In this document: positions 1 through 8,868 of the stretch, piece by piece
How the letters are laid out: each line of letters begins with the position of its first letter
How positions within the stretch are numbered: position 1 is the first letter of the stretch
Origin: Dielma fastidiosa
GTDB lineage: Bacteria; Bacillota_I; Bacilli_A; Erysipelotrichales; Erysipelotrichaceae
DNA length: 64,000 nucleotides
Assembly (NCBI RefSeq): GCF_000313565.1
Contig: NZ_HE578928.1
Coordinates: 140,389-204,388 of the forward strand
Reading direction: 5' to 3'
The notes under the pieces: generated by a model
Database searches by the model: none
Seen by the model: only the letters and a program-made list of their open reading frames with translations
What the model was told of the DNA's origin: nothing
Position numbers and translations under genes: made by a program

Positions 1-808
1 TAAACAAATACCAATTATTAATAGGCAAAGGACGGATATACACATAACGATGCTGACTGCCAATACTCAGATAAAAGCTGCCCGTCTCGTTATTCATCAT
101 CATAGCCTGTAATTCATCAACCGTTATACCGGGATCATCCATCGATTTGAGGTAGTCATAATAATTACGGCCGTCATACAGTGAATCCTGATGTTCACTC
201 TGCTGAATCATTGTGCCATCAGCCGCGATGACATAATAATACGCGTTGCTTTGAAAAGTCGTATTCAAACTTGTGTCAGCAATCTTTTCAATCGACATTG
301 TCGCGATGAATTCACCTGCCAGCTCACCATTATTAAAAGCCGGAACATAGTAGCTGATGACTTTTTGATTCATCGATCCCAGCTGATAAACATCACTGAT
401 GCCTTCCTGCCCAAAAAGCGATGAATCATAAAAACGCAGATCTGCCAGTGAGCTTTCTATGCCGCTGACAGCCAGCTGCTGATTTTCCTTATCAATAAGT
501 AAAAACTGATTGAAATGATCATTATCCATCAGCTTTTCCATCACTTCATAGCGAGCATTAGCGTCTGTTTCCTGAATCAGATAGTCCGCAGTAAAGCGAA
601 GATTAACCAGTCTGTCATTGACTTGACGGATTATGGAGTCACTTCCCTGATTGGCGCTTTCCATAAGATAGCTTTGTGTGATAGCTTCAACCTGATAATC
701 AGTACGGCGATTAAAGTCATAGAGGAAAATCACAGTGAGGATTGATAATAAACAGATCCCAATCGCTATAATCTTACGGCTATGCAGCAGCAACTTATCA
801 TTCTCCAT
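1..808 (-). CDS. dCache-type membrane sensor protein, N-terminal part (runs off the window)
   Basis: The minus-strand frame is open from an ATG at 808 to the window edge, about 269 codons, with a GGGGGG-rich ribosome site just upstream. Residues ~14-30 form a membrane anchor (IAIGICLLSILTVIFLY). A long extracytoplasmic region follows, with a double-Cache look: a coiled entry helix (SIIRQVNDRLVNL), FLLIDKENQ-type strands, VISYYVPAFNNGELAG and a YYVIAADGTMI strand. Such sensor halves usually precede GGDEF, histidine kinase or chemoreceptor output domains. The output half lies outside the window, so the signalling class is unknown. Confidence 0.75.
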   Translation of the reverse strand, partial: MENDKLLLHSRKIIAIGICLLSILTVIFLYDFNRRTDYQVEAITQSYLMESANQGSDSIIRQVNDRLVNLRFTADYLIQETDANARYEVMEKLMDNDHFNQFLLIDKENQQLAVSGIESSLADLRFYDSSLFGQEGISDVYQLGSMNQKVISYYVPAFNNGELAGEFIATMSIEKIADTSLNTTFQSNAYYYVIAADGTMIQQSEHQDSLYDGRNYYDYLKSMDDPGITVDELQAMMMNNETGSFYLSIGSQHRYVYIRPLPINNWYLF

Positions 809-1070
809 AACGCTCCCCCCAATTTTGGAACATTAAATCATTTTGATTCATCAAAATGAACCTCTTTCTATCATAATATCACATTGTTTGGATTTTTGCT
901 GAATTAATGTAAATTTCAATACCATTCCTTATATATAAAAGTAAATTTATAAATAACTGAAACCAATGAAAGACTTACTCTTATTTTGTAATTATTTATT
1001 CTCAATATCTTTTTATAAAAGATCAATTATGGTAAAATAGTTAAGGTTATGGCAAGAAAAGAGGGATAGT

Positions 1071-2555
1071 ATGAAAAAAATTGGTTTTGATAATGATCTG
1101 TATCTGAAATTACAATCCAAGCATATTCAGGAACGTATTTCACAGTTTGATAATAAGCTGTATTTAGAGTTTGGCGGCAAGCTTTTTGATGATCATCATG
1201 CTTCCCGTGTATTGCCTGGTTTTCAGCCAGACAGCAAGTTAAAAATGCTGCTGACGCTGAAGGATCAGGTAGAGGTGCTGATCGTAATCAGTGCCGGTGA
1301 TATTGAAAAGAATAAAGTCAGAAGTGATCTTGGCATTACATATGATGTAGAGGTATTAAGACTGATTGACGCATTCCGCGGCGTAGGTCTTTATGTCGGC
1401 AGCGTCATTATTACACAATATACCAATCAGCCATCAGCTGATGCATTTAAGAAACATCTGGAACAATTAGGCATTAATGTCGCGCTGCATTATCCGATTG
1501 CCGGTTATCCAAACAGTGTTTCAGTCATTGTTTCTGATGAAGGATATGGCAAGAATGATTATGTAGAAACAACGAAGCCTTTAGTCGTTGTGACAGCGCC
1601 GGGGCCTGGCAGCGGTAAGATGGCGACTTGTCTTTCACAGCTTTATCATGAGCATAAGCATAATGTGAAAGCCGGATATGCGAAATTTGAGACATTTCCG
1701 ATATGGAATCTGCCTTTAAAGCATCCGGTAAACCTGGCATATGAAGCGGCTACCGCTGATTTGAATGATATTAATATGATTGACCCGTTCCATTTGGAGG
1801 CTTATGGTGAAACAACGGTTAACTACAACCGTGATGTAGAGATTTTCCCAGTATTAAATGCTATTTTTGAAAGAATTGTCGGGGTATCGCCTTATAAGTC
1901 ACCTACGGATATGGGGGTTAATATGGTTGGCAAGTGCATTGTCGATAATGATGTCTGCATCAAAGCCAGTCAGGATGAAATTATCCGCCGTTATTATCAG
2001 GCGCTGGTGGATCAGAAAAAGGGCTACGCCGATGAAGCGACAATTAATAAAATTGAAATTGTTATGGGACAGGCGAATGTGGAAACTTCTTCACGGCGCT
2101 GTGTCAAACCGGCACTGGATAAGGCTGAGCTGACTGATGCTCCGGCTATGGCAATTGAATTAAATGACGGACGGATCGTGACAGGCAAAACGACTTCATT
2201 GTTAGGCTCTGCCAGTGCCGCTATTCTTAACGCGTTGAAACATTTAGGCAATATTGATGATCAGATTCCTTTAATCTCACCGAGTATCATTGAACCAATT
2301 CAGAAGCTGAAAGTAGAAAATCTAGGCAATAATAACCCGCGTCTGCATGTAGATGAAATATTGATTGCCCTGGCAATTTCAGCTACTACCAATCCATTGT
2401 CACATTTGGCAATGACTCAGCTTGAAAAACTAAAGGGCTGTGAAGCTCACTCCAGTGTAATCTTATCTGATGTAGATATGAATGTTTTCAGAAAACTGGG
2501 TATTAATTTAACGTGTGAGCCAAAGTATCATACAAAAAAGCTTTATCATAAATAA
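1071..2555 (+). CDS. DUF1846 (UPF0371) family protein
   Basis: This 494-aa protein has the full length and pattern of the DUF1846 family, which is common in Firmicutes and has solved structures but no settled function. It starts MKKIGFDNDLYLKLQSKHI and has a glycine-rich nucleotide-binding-like loop at about residues 174-184 (TAPGPGSGKMATCLSQ). The distal half has DIGVNMVGKCI-like and LNDGRIVTGKT segments. The start has a GAGGGA ribosome site. A candidate extended -10 (TGGTAAAAT, ending at 1038) lies upstream, and a hairpin terminator follows, so the gene is probably monocistronic. Family assignment is firm; the biochemical role is not known. Confidence 0.88.
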   Translation: MKKIGFDNDLYLKLQSKHIQERISQFDNKLYLEFGGKLFDDHHASRVLPGFQPDSKLKMLLTLKDQVEVLIVISAGDIEKNKVRSDLGITYDVEVLRLIDAFRGVGLYVGSVIITQYTNQPSADAFKKHLEQLGINVALHYPIAGYPNSVSVIVSDEGYGKNDYVETTKPLVVVTAPGPGSGKMATCLSQLYHEHKHNVKAGYAKFETFPIWNLPLKHPVNLAYEAATADLNDINMIDPFHLEAYGETTVNYNRDVEIFPVLNAIFERIVGVSPYKSPTDMGVNMVGKCIVDNDVCIKASQDEIIRRYYQALVDQKKGYADEATINKIEIVMGQANVETSSRRCVKPALDKAELTDAPAMAIELNDGRIVTGKTTSLLGSASAAILNALKHLGNIDDQIPLISPSIIEPIQKLKVENLGNNNPRLHVDEILIALAISATTNPLSHLAMTQLEKLKGCEAHSSVILSDVDMNVFRKLGINLTCEPKYHTKKLYHK

Positions 2556-2590
2556 AAGATTTAAAGAGATTTTACAGATAGGCTGCATAT

Positions 2591-2623
2591 AGCACACCCA
2601 ATCAAAAAGGGCGTGCTTTTTTT
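2591..2623 (+). terminator. Intrinsic terminator of the DUF1846 gene
   Basis: Stem AGCACACCC / GGGCGTGCT has one A-C mismatch, a short A-rich loop and a run of seven T. Confidence 0.85.
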
Positions 2624-2735
2624 GTGTTTATGTAAACCAAATTATTTAATCACATTAAACAAAACTATGCCAATAATTTTCTCATTAAGCATTTCGTAAG
2701 GGTTATAGTATACAAACTTAAAACCGTACCTTTCA

Positions 2736-2764
2736 TTGACTTTTCTTATTTGCTCAGGTAATTA
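2736..2764 (+). promoter_or_regulatory. Possible promoter of the MacA/MacB-like operon
   Basis: TTGACT is followed after 17 nt by TAATTA, about 90 nt upstream of the adaptor gene at 2857. The -10 match is weak, and TATGAT near 2828 is an alternative. The rest of this ~300-nt gap holds only the preceding terminator and AT-rich sequence. Confidence 0.35.
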
Positions 2765-2856
2765 ATGGTATTTTCAGCTAATTTTCACTTAGCCAACAAA
2801 TATCATTCACCTGCTTACCGTATTGTATATGATATGAAAAGGAGAGTGTTTCTGAG

Positions 2857-4581
2857 ATGAATCTAAAAGTCCAACTACCTAAAAAGCTTCCTAATATCCA
2901 TTTCACAAAAAAGAGGGCAGCCATTTTGTGCTGTGCGGTACTGATTGGCGCATCAGGGGTCGTTTATGCCTTAAAGGTAAGCGGCAGCAGCAATGAAGTA
3001 ATTTATACACCCTATACTTTGGATACTGGCAGCATTACTACCAGTATCAGCGGCAGCGGTACTTTAACGGCCGCTAAAACCTACACCCTAACTGCCAATG
3101 TTAAGGGCGAGGTGCTCAGCGATGATTTTGAGATCGGTGACAGTGTCAGCGAGGGACAAGTCCTTTATGAATTAGATAACAGCGATGCTGTTGAGGAATT
3201 AAACAACACGAGTCTTTCCCTGAAGCAGCAGCAGTTAACCACTCAGCAGGCACAGACAGCGCTCACCAATTTAACTATTACCGCTCCGCTTTCCGGGTTG
3301 GTCAGCGAGGTTTATGTCAAGGTCGGAGAAAGTGTTAACATCGGCACAAAAATTGCCGAGATTGTCAACAATGAGGATTGCACACTGCGGCTTCAGTTTA
3401 ACGCTTCAGATATTGATTCAATAAAGATCAACGATACAGCATCGGTATACTTGCTGAGCAGCGGTGAAACGGTCAGCGGGACAGTCAGCAAGATCAACAG
3501 CGGTGCTTATTATAACAGCGCGAATGCTTATGTAAGTGATGTGGAAATCAGCTTCACAAATCCAGGCGGTATTACTGAGCTTGACAGTGCGGCGGCAATC
3601 GTCAACGGCATCGCGGGCAATAATGAGGGAAGCATCAGCTTTAATTCTTCGGCTACCCTGACAGCAAAAACATCAGGCGAAATCACTGCTTTAAATATTG
3701 ATACAAATGATTATGTCAATCAAGGGGATCTTTTGGTACAGCTTGAAAATGACAGCACTGTACTGCAGGGAGAATCAGCGGCGCTTTCACTCTCCAATGC
3801 CGAACAAAGCTATAAGAATAAAGAAGAAAAGCTTGCTGAATATACCATTACCGCACCCTGCAATGGTACCGTTTTAAGCAAGAATATACAGGCTGGCGAT
3901 ACGATTAATGAAGCAGGAACAACAATGGCTATCGTCGCTGATCTTTCCAGTATGAAATTCACTATGAGTATTGATGAATTAGATATTAAAAATGTCTCTG
4001 TGGGACAAAAGGTCACCGTAACAGCCGATGCCGTAAATAAGGTTTATACCGGTGAAATTACAGCCATCGTATTAAACGGTACAACGGCCAATGGTGTAAC
4101 GGTGTATCCTGTAACGGTTACCTTAGAAGAGTGTGATGAATTATTGCCGGGAATGAATGTAACGGCACAGATTATCACTCAGGAAGCTAATGATACATTG
4201 CGCGCGCCAATCAGCTGTGTTTCCCGCAATGATATGCTGCTGATTGATGAAGCAAGCGCTAAGTCTTTAAATGCGGAAACTGCCGAATCTATTCAAAGCG
4301 CTGAAGTAGGCCAAATCATTAAATCCGATGATTATAAGGGATATTACTTTTTGAAAGTGGAGTCCGGTCTGTCAAACAGCAGCTATACCGCGATTTTAGA
4401 TGGTGCAAAGGAAGGGCTGACTGTTTATGCGGTATCAAATGCCAGCGGCAATACCAGCAACAGTGAACCAAATATGATGAATATCGGTAAAGATTCTTCA
4501 TCCGGCGGTGCTTTTTCCTTTGACGGCGGCGGCATGGGCGGCCCGCAAGGCGGTATGGGCGGCCCGGGAGGAATGCAGTGA
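2857..4581 (+). CDS. HlyD/MacA-like efflux adaptor with a duplicated lipoyl-hairpin unit
   Basis: This 574-aa adaptor subunit belongs to a MacB-type tripartite-like ABC exporter of a Gram-positive bacterium. An N-terminal membrane anchor spans about residues 22-40. Four lipoyl half-motifs are visible: near residue 75 (TANVKGEVLSDDFEIGDSV), 145 (ITAPLSGLVSEVYVKVGESV), 268 (TAKTSGEITALNIDTNDYV) and 331 (ITAPCNGTVLSKNIQAGDTI). They form two lipoyl-hairpin units, each with a short helical insert. A beta-barrel segment follows, and the C-terminus is a Gly/Met-rich tail (GGGMGGPQGGMGGPGGMQ). An AAGGAG ribosome site precedes the ATG. The stop overlaps the downstream ATPase start (ATGA), so the genes are translationally coupled. 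Substrate unknown. Confidence 0.88.
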   Translation: MNLKVQLPKKLPNIHFTKKRAAILCCAVLIGASGVVYALKVSGSSNEVIYTPYTLDTGSITTSISGSGTLTAAKTYTLTANVKGEVLSDDFEIGDSVSEGQVLYELDNSDAVEELNNTSLSLKQQQLTTQQAQTALTNLTITAPLSGLVSEVYVKVGESVNIGTKIAEIVNNEDCTLRLQFNASDIDSIKINDTASVYLLSSGETVSGTVSKINSGAYYNSANAYVSDVEISFTNPGGITELDSAAAIVNGIAGNNEGSISFNSSATLTAKTSGEITALNIDTNDYVNQGDLLVQLENDSTVLQGESAALSLSNAEQSYKNKEEKLAEYTITAPCNGTVLSKNIQAGDTINEAGTTMAIVADLSSMKFTMSIDELDIKNVSVGQKVTVTADAVNKVYTGEITAIVLNGTTANGVTVYPVTVTLEECDELLPGMNVTAQIITQEANDTLRAPISCVSRNDMLLIDEASAKSLNAETAESIQSAEVGQIIKSDDYKGYYFLKVESGLSNSSYTAILDGAKEGLTVYAVSNASGNTSNSEPNMMNIGKDSSSGGAFSFDGGGMGGPQGGMGGPGGMQ

Positions 4582-5255
4582 TGATTGAATTTAAAAATGT
4601 ATACAAAATCTATCATATGGGTGACAGTGAGGTAAGGGCCATTGACGGCATTTCTTTCACTATTGATAAAGGGGAATTTGTGGCCATTGTCGGTCAGTCC
4701 GGCTCCGGTAAATCAACATGCATGAATATCATCGGCGCTCTTGACCTGCCCAGTGAGGGTGAATATTTACTTACCGGTTTAAACATCACCCGCTATGATG
4801 AAGATCAGCTGGCTCAAATCCGCAACCGCACATTAGGTTTTATTTTCCAGCAATACAATTTAATCCCCAAGCTTAATGTTTATGAAAATGTTGAATTGCC
4901 GCTGATTTATGCCAATGTACCGGAAAAAGAACGCTATGAAAAGGTTATCCGCGCGTTAGAACGGGTCGGGCTTGCCAACCGAATGAGGCATTATCAGCAT
5001 GAATTATCCGGCGGTCAGCAGCAGCGGGTATCCATTGCCCGTGCCTTAGTCAACGATCCAAGTGTAATTTTAGCGGATGAACCTACCGGTGCCCTTGATT
5101 CTAAAACCGGCATTGAGGTGCTGGAACTATTGAAACAATTAAACAATGAAGGGAATACGATCGTTTTGATTACCCATGATAATTCAATTGCCCATCAGGC
5201 GAAGCGAATGATTCAGATTCATGATGGCAAAGTAGTCAGCGATACGCTGAATTAG
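4578..5255 (+). CDS. ABC transporter ATP-binding protein, MacB/LolD type
   Basis: This 225-aa ATPase would power the FtsX-type permease encoded next. It has Walker A (GQSGSGKST, ~residue 39), a Q-loop (FIFQQYNLIP), the signature LSGGQQQRVSIARAL and Walker B VILADEPTGALD, then the H-loop THD. ADEPTGALDSKTG is typical of the MacB/LolD/FtsE branch. It overlaps the adaptor stop by 4 nt and leads straight into the permease, so adaptor, ATPase and permease form one transcription unit. The export substrate cannot be told from sequence. Confidence 0.93.
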   Translation: MMIEFKNVYKIYHMGDSEVRAIDGISFTIDKGEFVAIVGQSGSGKSTCMNIIGALDLPSEGEYLLTGLNITRYDEDQLAQIRNRTLGFIFQQYNLIPKLNVYENVELPLIYANVPEKERYEKVIRALERVGLANRMRHYQHELSGGQQQRVSIARALVNDPSVILADEPTGALDSKTGIEVLELLKQLNNEGNTIVLITHDNSIAHQAKRMIQIHDGKVVSDTLN

Positions 5256-5263
5256 GTGTGCCT

Positions 5264-6436
5264 ATGCAAGTGAAACAAGCATTTAAAATGGCCGTGAAAA
5301 GCATTAAAGGGAATCGCTTCCGTTCCTTTCTGACGATGCTGGGAATCATTATCGGCGTTGCCTCAGTTATCGTTTTAGTTGCCCTAATCAATGGCTTCTC
5401 AAGTGACATGAGCGAATCCTTTTCAACCCTGGGCACCGAATTAATTACAGTCAATATTACCGGTCGTTCCGCCGATAATCAGGTTGCTGTTGATGAAATG
5501 ATTGAGGTGCTTGACAGTTCAGAGAATTTGGCTTATTGTTCACCGCAGGTCAATATCTCAGTAACTGCAAAGGCAGATAATGAAAATGTCTCAACTACAG
5601 CTTTCGGTGTTAATGAAGATTACACCAGCATTAAGGGTTATCAGCTTAATGAAGGCAGAATGCTGCAGTATGGGGATACCAAAAACCGGCTCAAGGTGGC
5701 AGTGATCGGCACTTATATCGCCGACACATTATTCAGCGGCAAGAGTCCGATCGGCAAATCAATTAAGCTTAACGCGGAAAGCTATGAAATTGTCGGTGTA
5801 CTTGAAGAGAAGGCAGACAGCAGTGAGGGCAGCGATGATGATATCGTGCTGATTCCCTACTCAGCCGCCTCCCGTCTGACCCGCAATTCAACCATTTCTT
5901 CTTATCTGTTCAATGCCTCAAGCAGCACCAGCGTAGAAGCTGGGATCAATGATATTCAAGCATTTCTGAATACGAAGTTTACCAGCTCTGATTATTACCG
6001 CATCAGCAGCGCCGCTGAATCACTGGAACAAGTTAATTCATTAACCTCGACACTGACACTTGTATTAGTGGGGGTAGCCTCCATTTCCCTTTTGGTCGGC
6101 GGTATCGGCATCATGAATATCATGCTTGTGTCAGTCAGTGAAAGAACTAAAGAAATCGGTATCCGTAAATCTTTAGGCGGAAGATACCGGGATATTCTGA
6201 CTCAGTTTGTAATTGAAGCGGGTCTGACCAGCGCCATGGGCGGGGTAGCCGGAATCTTCCTTGGTATTATTTTAGCCTACATCGCATCAGGTCTTTTAGG
6301 CATGACAGTAAAAATATCACTGTTATCCGTTGCCGTCTCATTCAGCGTTTCAGTGGGTATCGGCATCCTCTTCGGCTATTCACCAGCCCGCAAGGCTGCG
6401 CGTCTAAGTCCGATTGAAGCGCTGCGTTATAGTTAG
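5264..6436 (+). CDS. ABC transporter permease, MacB_PCD/FtsX type
   Basis: A permease of about 390 aa with MacB topology: TM1 at ~20-45 (FLTMLGIIIGVASVIVLVAL), a ~220-residue extracytoplasmic MacB_PCD domain, then three C-terminal TM segments containing the FtsX pattern ERTKEIGIRKSLGGRYRDIL. MacB proteins are mechanotransmission exporters rather than channel-type ABC permeases. I place the start at ATG 5264, served by AGGTG at 5254-5258. A GTG at 5258 is in frame but lacks a ribosome site. Partner of the preceding adaptor and ATPase. Confidence 0.9.
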   Translation: MQVKQAFKMAVKSIKGNRFRSFLTMLGIIIGVASVIVLVALINGFSSDMSESFSTLGTELITVNITGRSADNQVAVDEMIEVLDSSENLAYCSPQVNISVTAKADNENVSTTAFGVNEDYTSIKGYQLNEGRMLQYGDTKNRLKVAVIGTYIADTLFSGKSPIGKSIKLNAESYEIVGVLEEKADSSEGSDDDIVLIPYSAASRLTRNSTISSYLFNASSSTSVEAGINDIQAFLNTKFTSSDYYRISSAAESLEQVNSLTSTLTLVLVGVASISLLVGGIGIMNIMLVSVSERTKEIGIRKSLGGRYRDILTQFVIEAGLTSAMGGVAGIFLGIILAYIASGLLGMTVKISLLSVAVSFSVSVGIGILFGYSPARKAARLSPIEALRYS

Positions 6437-6448
6437 GAGAATAAGCAA

Positions 6449-7582
6449 ATGAAAAAATTAATTACCGCGGCTTTAAGCATGCTGCTGGTATTGGGGAATG
6501 TCCAGCCAGTGCAAGCCGCAGCCAGTTCAATCTATGAGATTTTAGTATTAATGAATTTACTGACCTATGACAGTGACAATACAATCAGTGAAACAACACC
6601 GATTTCACGAGCCGAATTTGCCAAGGCACTGTATCTTCTGGCCGGTTATGGTACAACCGCTGCCAATTCCTACACCTCTCCCTTTAGTGATGTTTCGTAT
6701 TCAAATCAATATGCAGGATATATTAAAACCGTTGCCTCATTAGGTTATATGAGCGGTTATGCGAAAGGCTATTTCAAACCGGATCAGACAATTACCACTG
6801 ATGAAGCAATTAAATCACTCCTGCTGATACTGGGCTATTCAGCAAATGAAATCGCTGGATCAGACTTGCTTTATCAGACAGCCAGAATTAAAGGGTTATT
6901 GGATAATACAGCATTGAATGTCAATCAGCCATTGAATAAGGGTGATTATGCCCAGCTGATTTACAACGCGCTGTCAGCTGCTTTAAAAAACAGCAATCAA
7001 ACACTTGCCCAGTCTTTAGGTTATACGCTGCGCAGTGATTCCTTAAGTTTATCCGATGTTATCGATGTTAATGCCGTGGGGCCGATTGCCCTGACCGGTT
7101 CAGCATCTGCCAGTGATTTCGGTTTGACTTCACCAACTACCTATCTCAATGGTGTAGAAAAAAGCGTATCAATGCGTAAGGGTGATGTTGTGTATTATTC
7201 TACTGAAACAAATAAATTATGGGTATACCGCAATTATGCATATGGCACGATTACCCAAATCAGCGCTAATCTGGAAGATGTTACCTCCTTTACTGCCGGC
7301 GGTAATTACACTTGTTCCACCGATGTCATCAAGGAACTATTTGCCGCCAACAAGCTGCGAGTCGGATATCCGGTAAGAATCAGTCTTGACCGTGACGGCA
7401 ATGCCGCCTATGCCAGCTATTATGAACAAGAAAGTGATACCGACAGCACAAGCTCAAATTCAAATTCCGGCAATAATTCAGGAAACCCTTCAAGTTCCAC
7501 CGTTGTTTATGTCAATGATGGCTATGTCTATCTAACGATTGACGGTAAAACATATACTTTTGAATTAAATTCCGCATCATAA
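6449..7582 (+). CDS. S-layer homology (SLH) domain secreted protein
   Basis: This 377-aa exported protein has a signal peptide (MKKLITAALSMLLVLGNV, cleavage near VQAAA). Two to three SLH repeats follow across residues ~30-180, for example SPFSDVSYSNQYAGYIKTVA with GYMSGYAKGYFKPDQTITTD. SLH domains bind secondary cell-wall polymers. The rest is a Ser/Asn-rich linker and a short C-terminal beta segment (YVYLTIDGKTYTFELN). It sits 12 nt after the MacB-like permease with its own TAGGAG site, so it is the fourth gene of the export operon. It may be a substrate of the exporter or a wall-linked accessory; this is inference. Confidence 0.85.
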   Translation: MKKLITAALSMLLVLGNVQPVQAAASSIYEILVLMNLLTYDSDNTISETTPISRAEFAKALYLLAGYGTTAANSYTSPFSDVSYSNQYAGYIKTVASLGYMSGYAKGYFKPDQTITTDEAIKSLLLILGYSANEIAGSDLLYQTARIKGLLDNTALNVNQPLNKGDYAQLIYNALSAALKNSNQTLAQSLGYTLRSDSLSLSDVIDVNAVGPIALTGSASASDFGLTSPTTYLNGVEKSVSMRKGDVVYYSTETNKLWVYRNYAYGTITQISANLEDVTSFTAGGNYTCSTDVIKELFAANKLRVGYPVRISLDRDGNAAYASYYEQESDTDSTSSNSNSGNNSGNPSSSTVVYVNDGYVYLTIDGKTYTFELNSAS

Positions 7583-7583
7583 A

Positions 7584-7640
7584 AATGATTCCTCCTAAGC
7601 AGTACGAATTGCGAAGGGGGAATCATTATTTATTTTAATA
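7584..7640 (+). terminator. Terminator of the MacAB-like/SLH operon
   Basis: A long hairpin pairs AATGATTCCTCCT with AGGGGGAATCATT and is followed by a T-rich tract. Confidence 0.75.
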
Positions 7641-7726
7641 TATTTTCTTTAATCGCTGATTGAAAACAGATCGCTTTGAAGCATGTCTGAATCATTAAAC
7701 AGCTTAACACCTGGTACGCTTAATGT

Positions 7727-8215
7727 TTAGCTTGCATTCTCTTCTGCTGAATCCTCTTCTGCAGCCTTGGCAGCATCCCGATGCTTATTCTTAATCACCT
7801 GATCGATTTCCTTAAGCATGCGCTTTGCTCTGCGCTTGATTTTACGCTGATAGAAAAAATCTGATACTTTAAACAAGAAACCATGTTCTTCAACTTTAGC
7901 CTTAAAATCCTCATAGTAACAAACTTCACATAAACCATTTTCTTCAGATTCAAAACGCATCCCCATTGTAATCGTACCACTGTTTGTCTGAACCTTTAAA
8001 TTATAACCCTTTTCAGGATCAAGCTCAGTCAGATGATAATGATAATCAACAGTATGCTTTCCTTTTTTCTGATGCTTTGTATGCTTAAAACCCTTCTTTA
8101 AAGATGATTTATTAATTTTCTTATTCGAGGATTGACTCACTTCATAATACAAAGAATCCAGAACAATATCATAAACCTCAGCTTTTGAACCGCTCAACAG
8201 CATATACATTTCCAT
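7727..8215 (-). CDS. Small conserved protein, DUF3284-like
   Basis: A 162-aa soluble protein starting MEMYMLLSGSKAEVYDIVLDSLYYEV, preceded by an AGAGGGAA ribosome site. Length, N-terminal pattern and beta-rich middle (TITMGMRFESEENGLCEVCYYEDF) resemble DUF3284 proteins, a Firmicutes family of unknown function with a START-like look. The C-terminus is basic and then acidic (DAAKAAEEDSAEEN). It stands alone between two plus-strand units. The family call is from memory of the pattern and is moderate. Confidence 0.6.
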   Translation of the reverse strand: MEMYMLLSGSKAEVYDIVLDSLYYEVSQSSNKKINKSSLKKGFKHTKHQKKGKHTVDYHYHLTELDPEKGYNLKVQTNSGTITMGMRFESEENGLCEVCYYEDFKAKVEEHGFLFKVSDFFYQRKIKRRAKRMLKEIDQVIKNKHRDAAKAAEEDSAEENAS

Positions 8216-8320
8216 GACTTATTCCCTCTTTCTTTCCTTATCATAACATAAGTACATGTGCATACTCAATCACTCATCTTCTTGTTTCAGTTTGTTTCAT
8301 TAAATTATGATAATTTATCA

Positions 8321-8349
8321 TTTACTAGAAATCTTTTTCAAGGTACAAT
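8321..8349 (+). promoter_or_regulatory. Promoter of the Lrp/AsnC-aminotransferase pair
   Basis: TTTACT and TACAAT are separated by 17 nt, about 28 nt before the ATG at 8377. Confidence 0.65.
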
Positions 8350-8376
8350 AGGAATAGAATGTTGAGAGGTGAACTT

Positions 8377-8868
8377 ATGGAAGAAAAAGTATTATTATCA
8401 CTCATAGAAAAGAATGCCAGAAGGACGGTGAGTGATTTAGCGGATATTTTACAGGAAAGTGAAGAAAACATCTTAGATACCCTCACTGAACTTGAAAAAG
8501 AAAAGGTCATTAATGGTTATCATACCATCATTAACTGGGATCGGGCTAATGTTGACCGTGTAACCGCCGTCATTGATGTGAAATGCTCACCGGAACGTGA
8601 TTATGGCTATGACCGCATCGCTTCGATGATCTATGCTTATCCGGAAGTGGATACAATGTATCTGATGAGCGGCAAAACTGAGTTTATTGTAATTATTTAC
8701 GGCAAGAGTATGCAGGAAATTGCGAACTTTGTCGGCAGCAAGCTGGCAGTTGTAGATGGTGTTACGGGTACGTCTACTAACTTTGTGCTGAAGCAGTATA
8801 AATCAGCTGGGGTAATCTTTGACCAAAATGAAGATGATGAAAATGAAAGGTTAATTGTGACGCCCTAA
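8377..8868 (+). CDS. Lrp/AsnC family transcriptional regulator
   Basis: A 163-aa regulator with an AsnC-type winged HTH at residues ~4-50 (SLIEKNARRTVSDLADILQ) and an AsnC_trans_reg (RAM) domain at ~60-150 that normally binds amino acids and mediates oligomers. I take ATG 8377 because GAGAGGTG sits 5 nt upstream. An in-frame ATG at 8359 would bury that site inside the gene. The stop overlaps the start of the downstream aminotransferase (TAATG), so the regulator probably controls that gene and itself in response to an amino acid. Confidence 0.9.
   Translation: MEEKVLLSLIEKNARRTVSDLADILQESEENILDTLTELEKEKVINGYHTIINWDRANVDRVTAVIDVKCSPERDYGYDRIASMIYAYPEVDTMYLMSGKTEFIVIIYGKSMQEIANFVGSKLAVVDGVTGTSTNFVLKQYKSAGVIFDQNEDDENERLIVTP

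Noticed and set aside
7182..7376. Overlapping ORF inside the SLH-protein gene
   Set aside because: Out-of-frame shadow of the SLH gene with no start signal.
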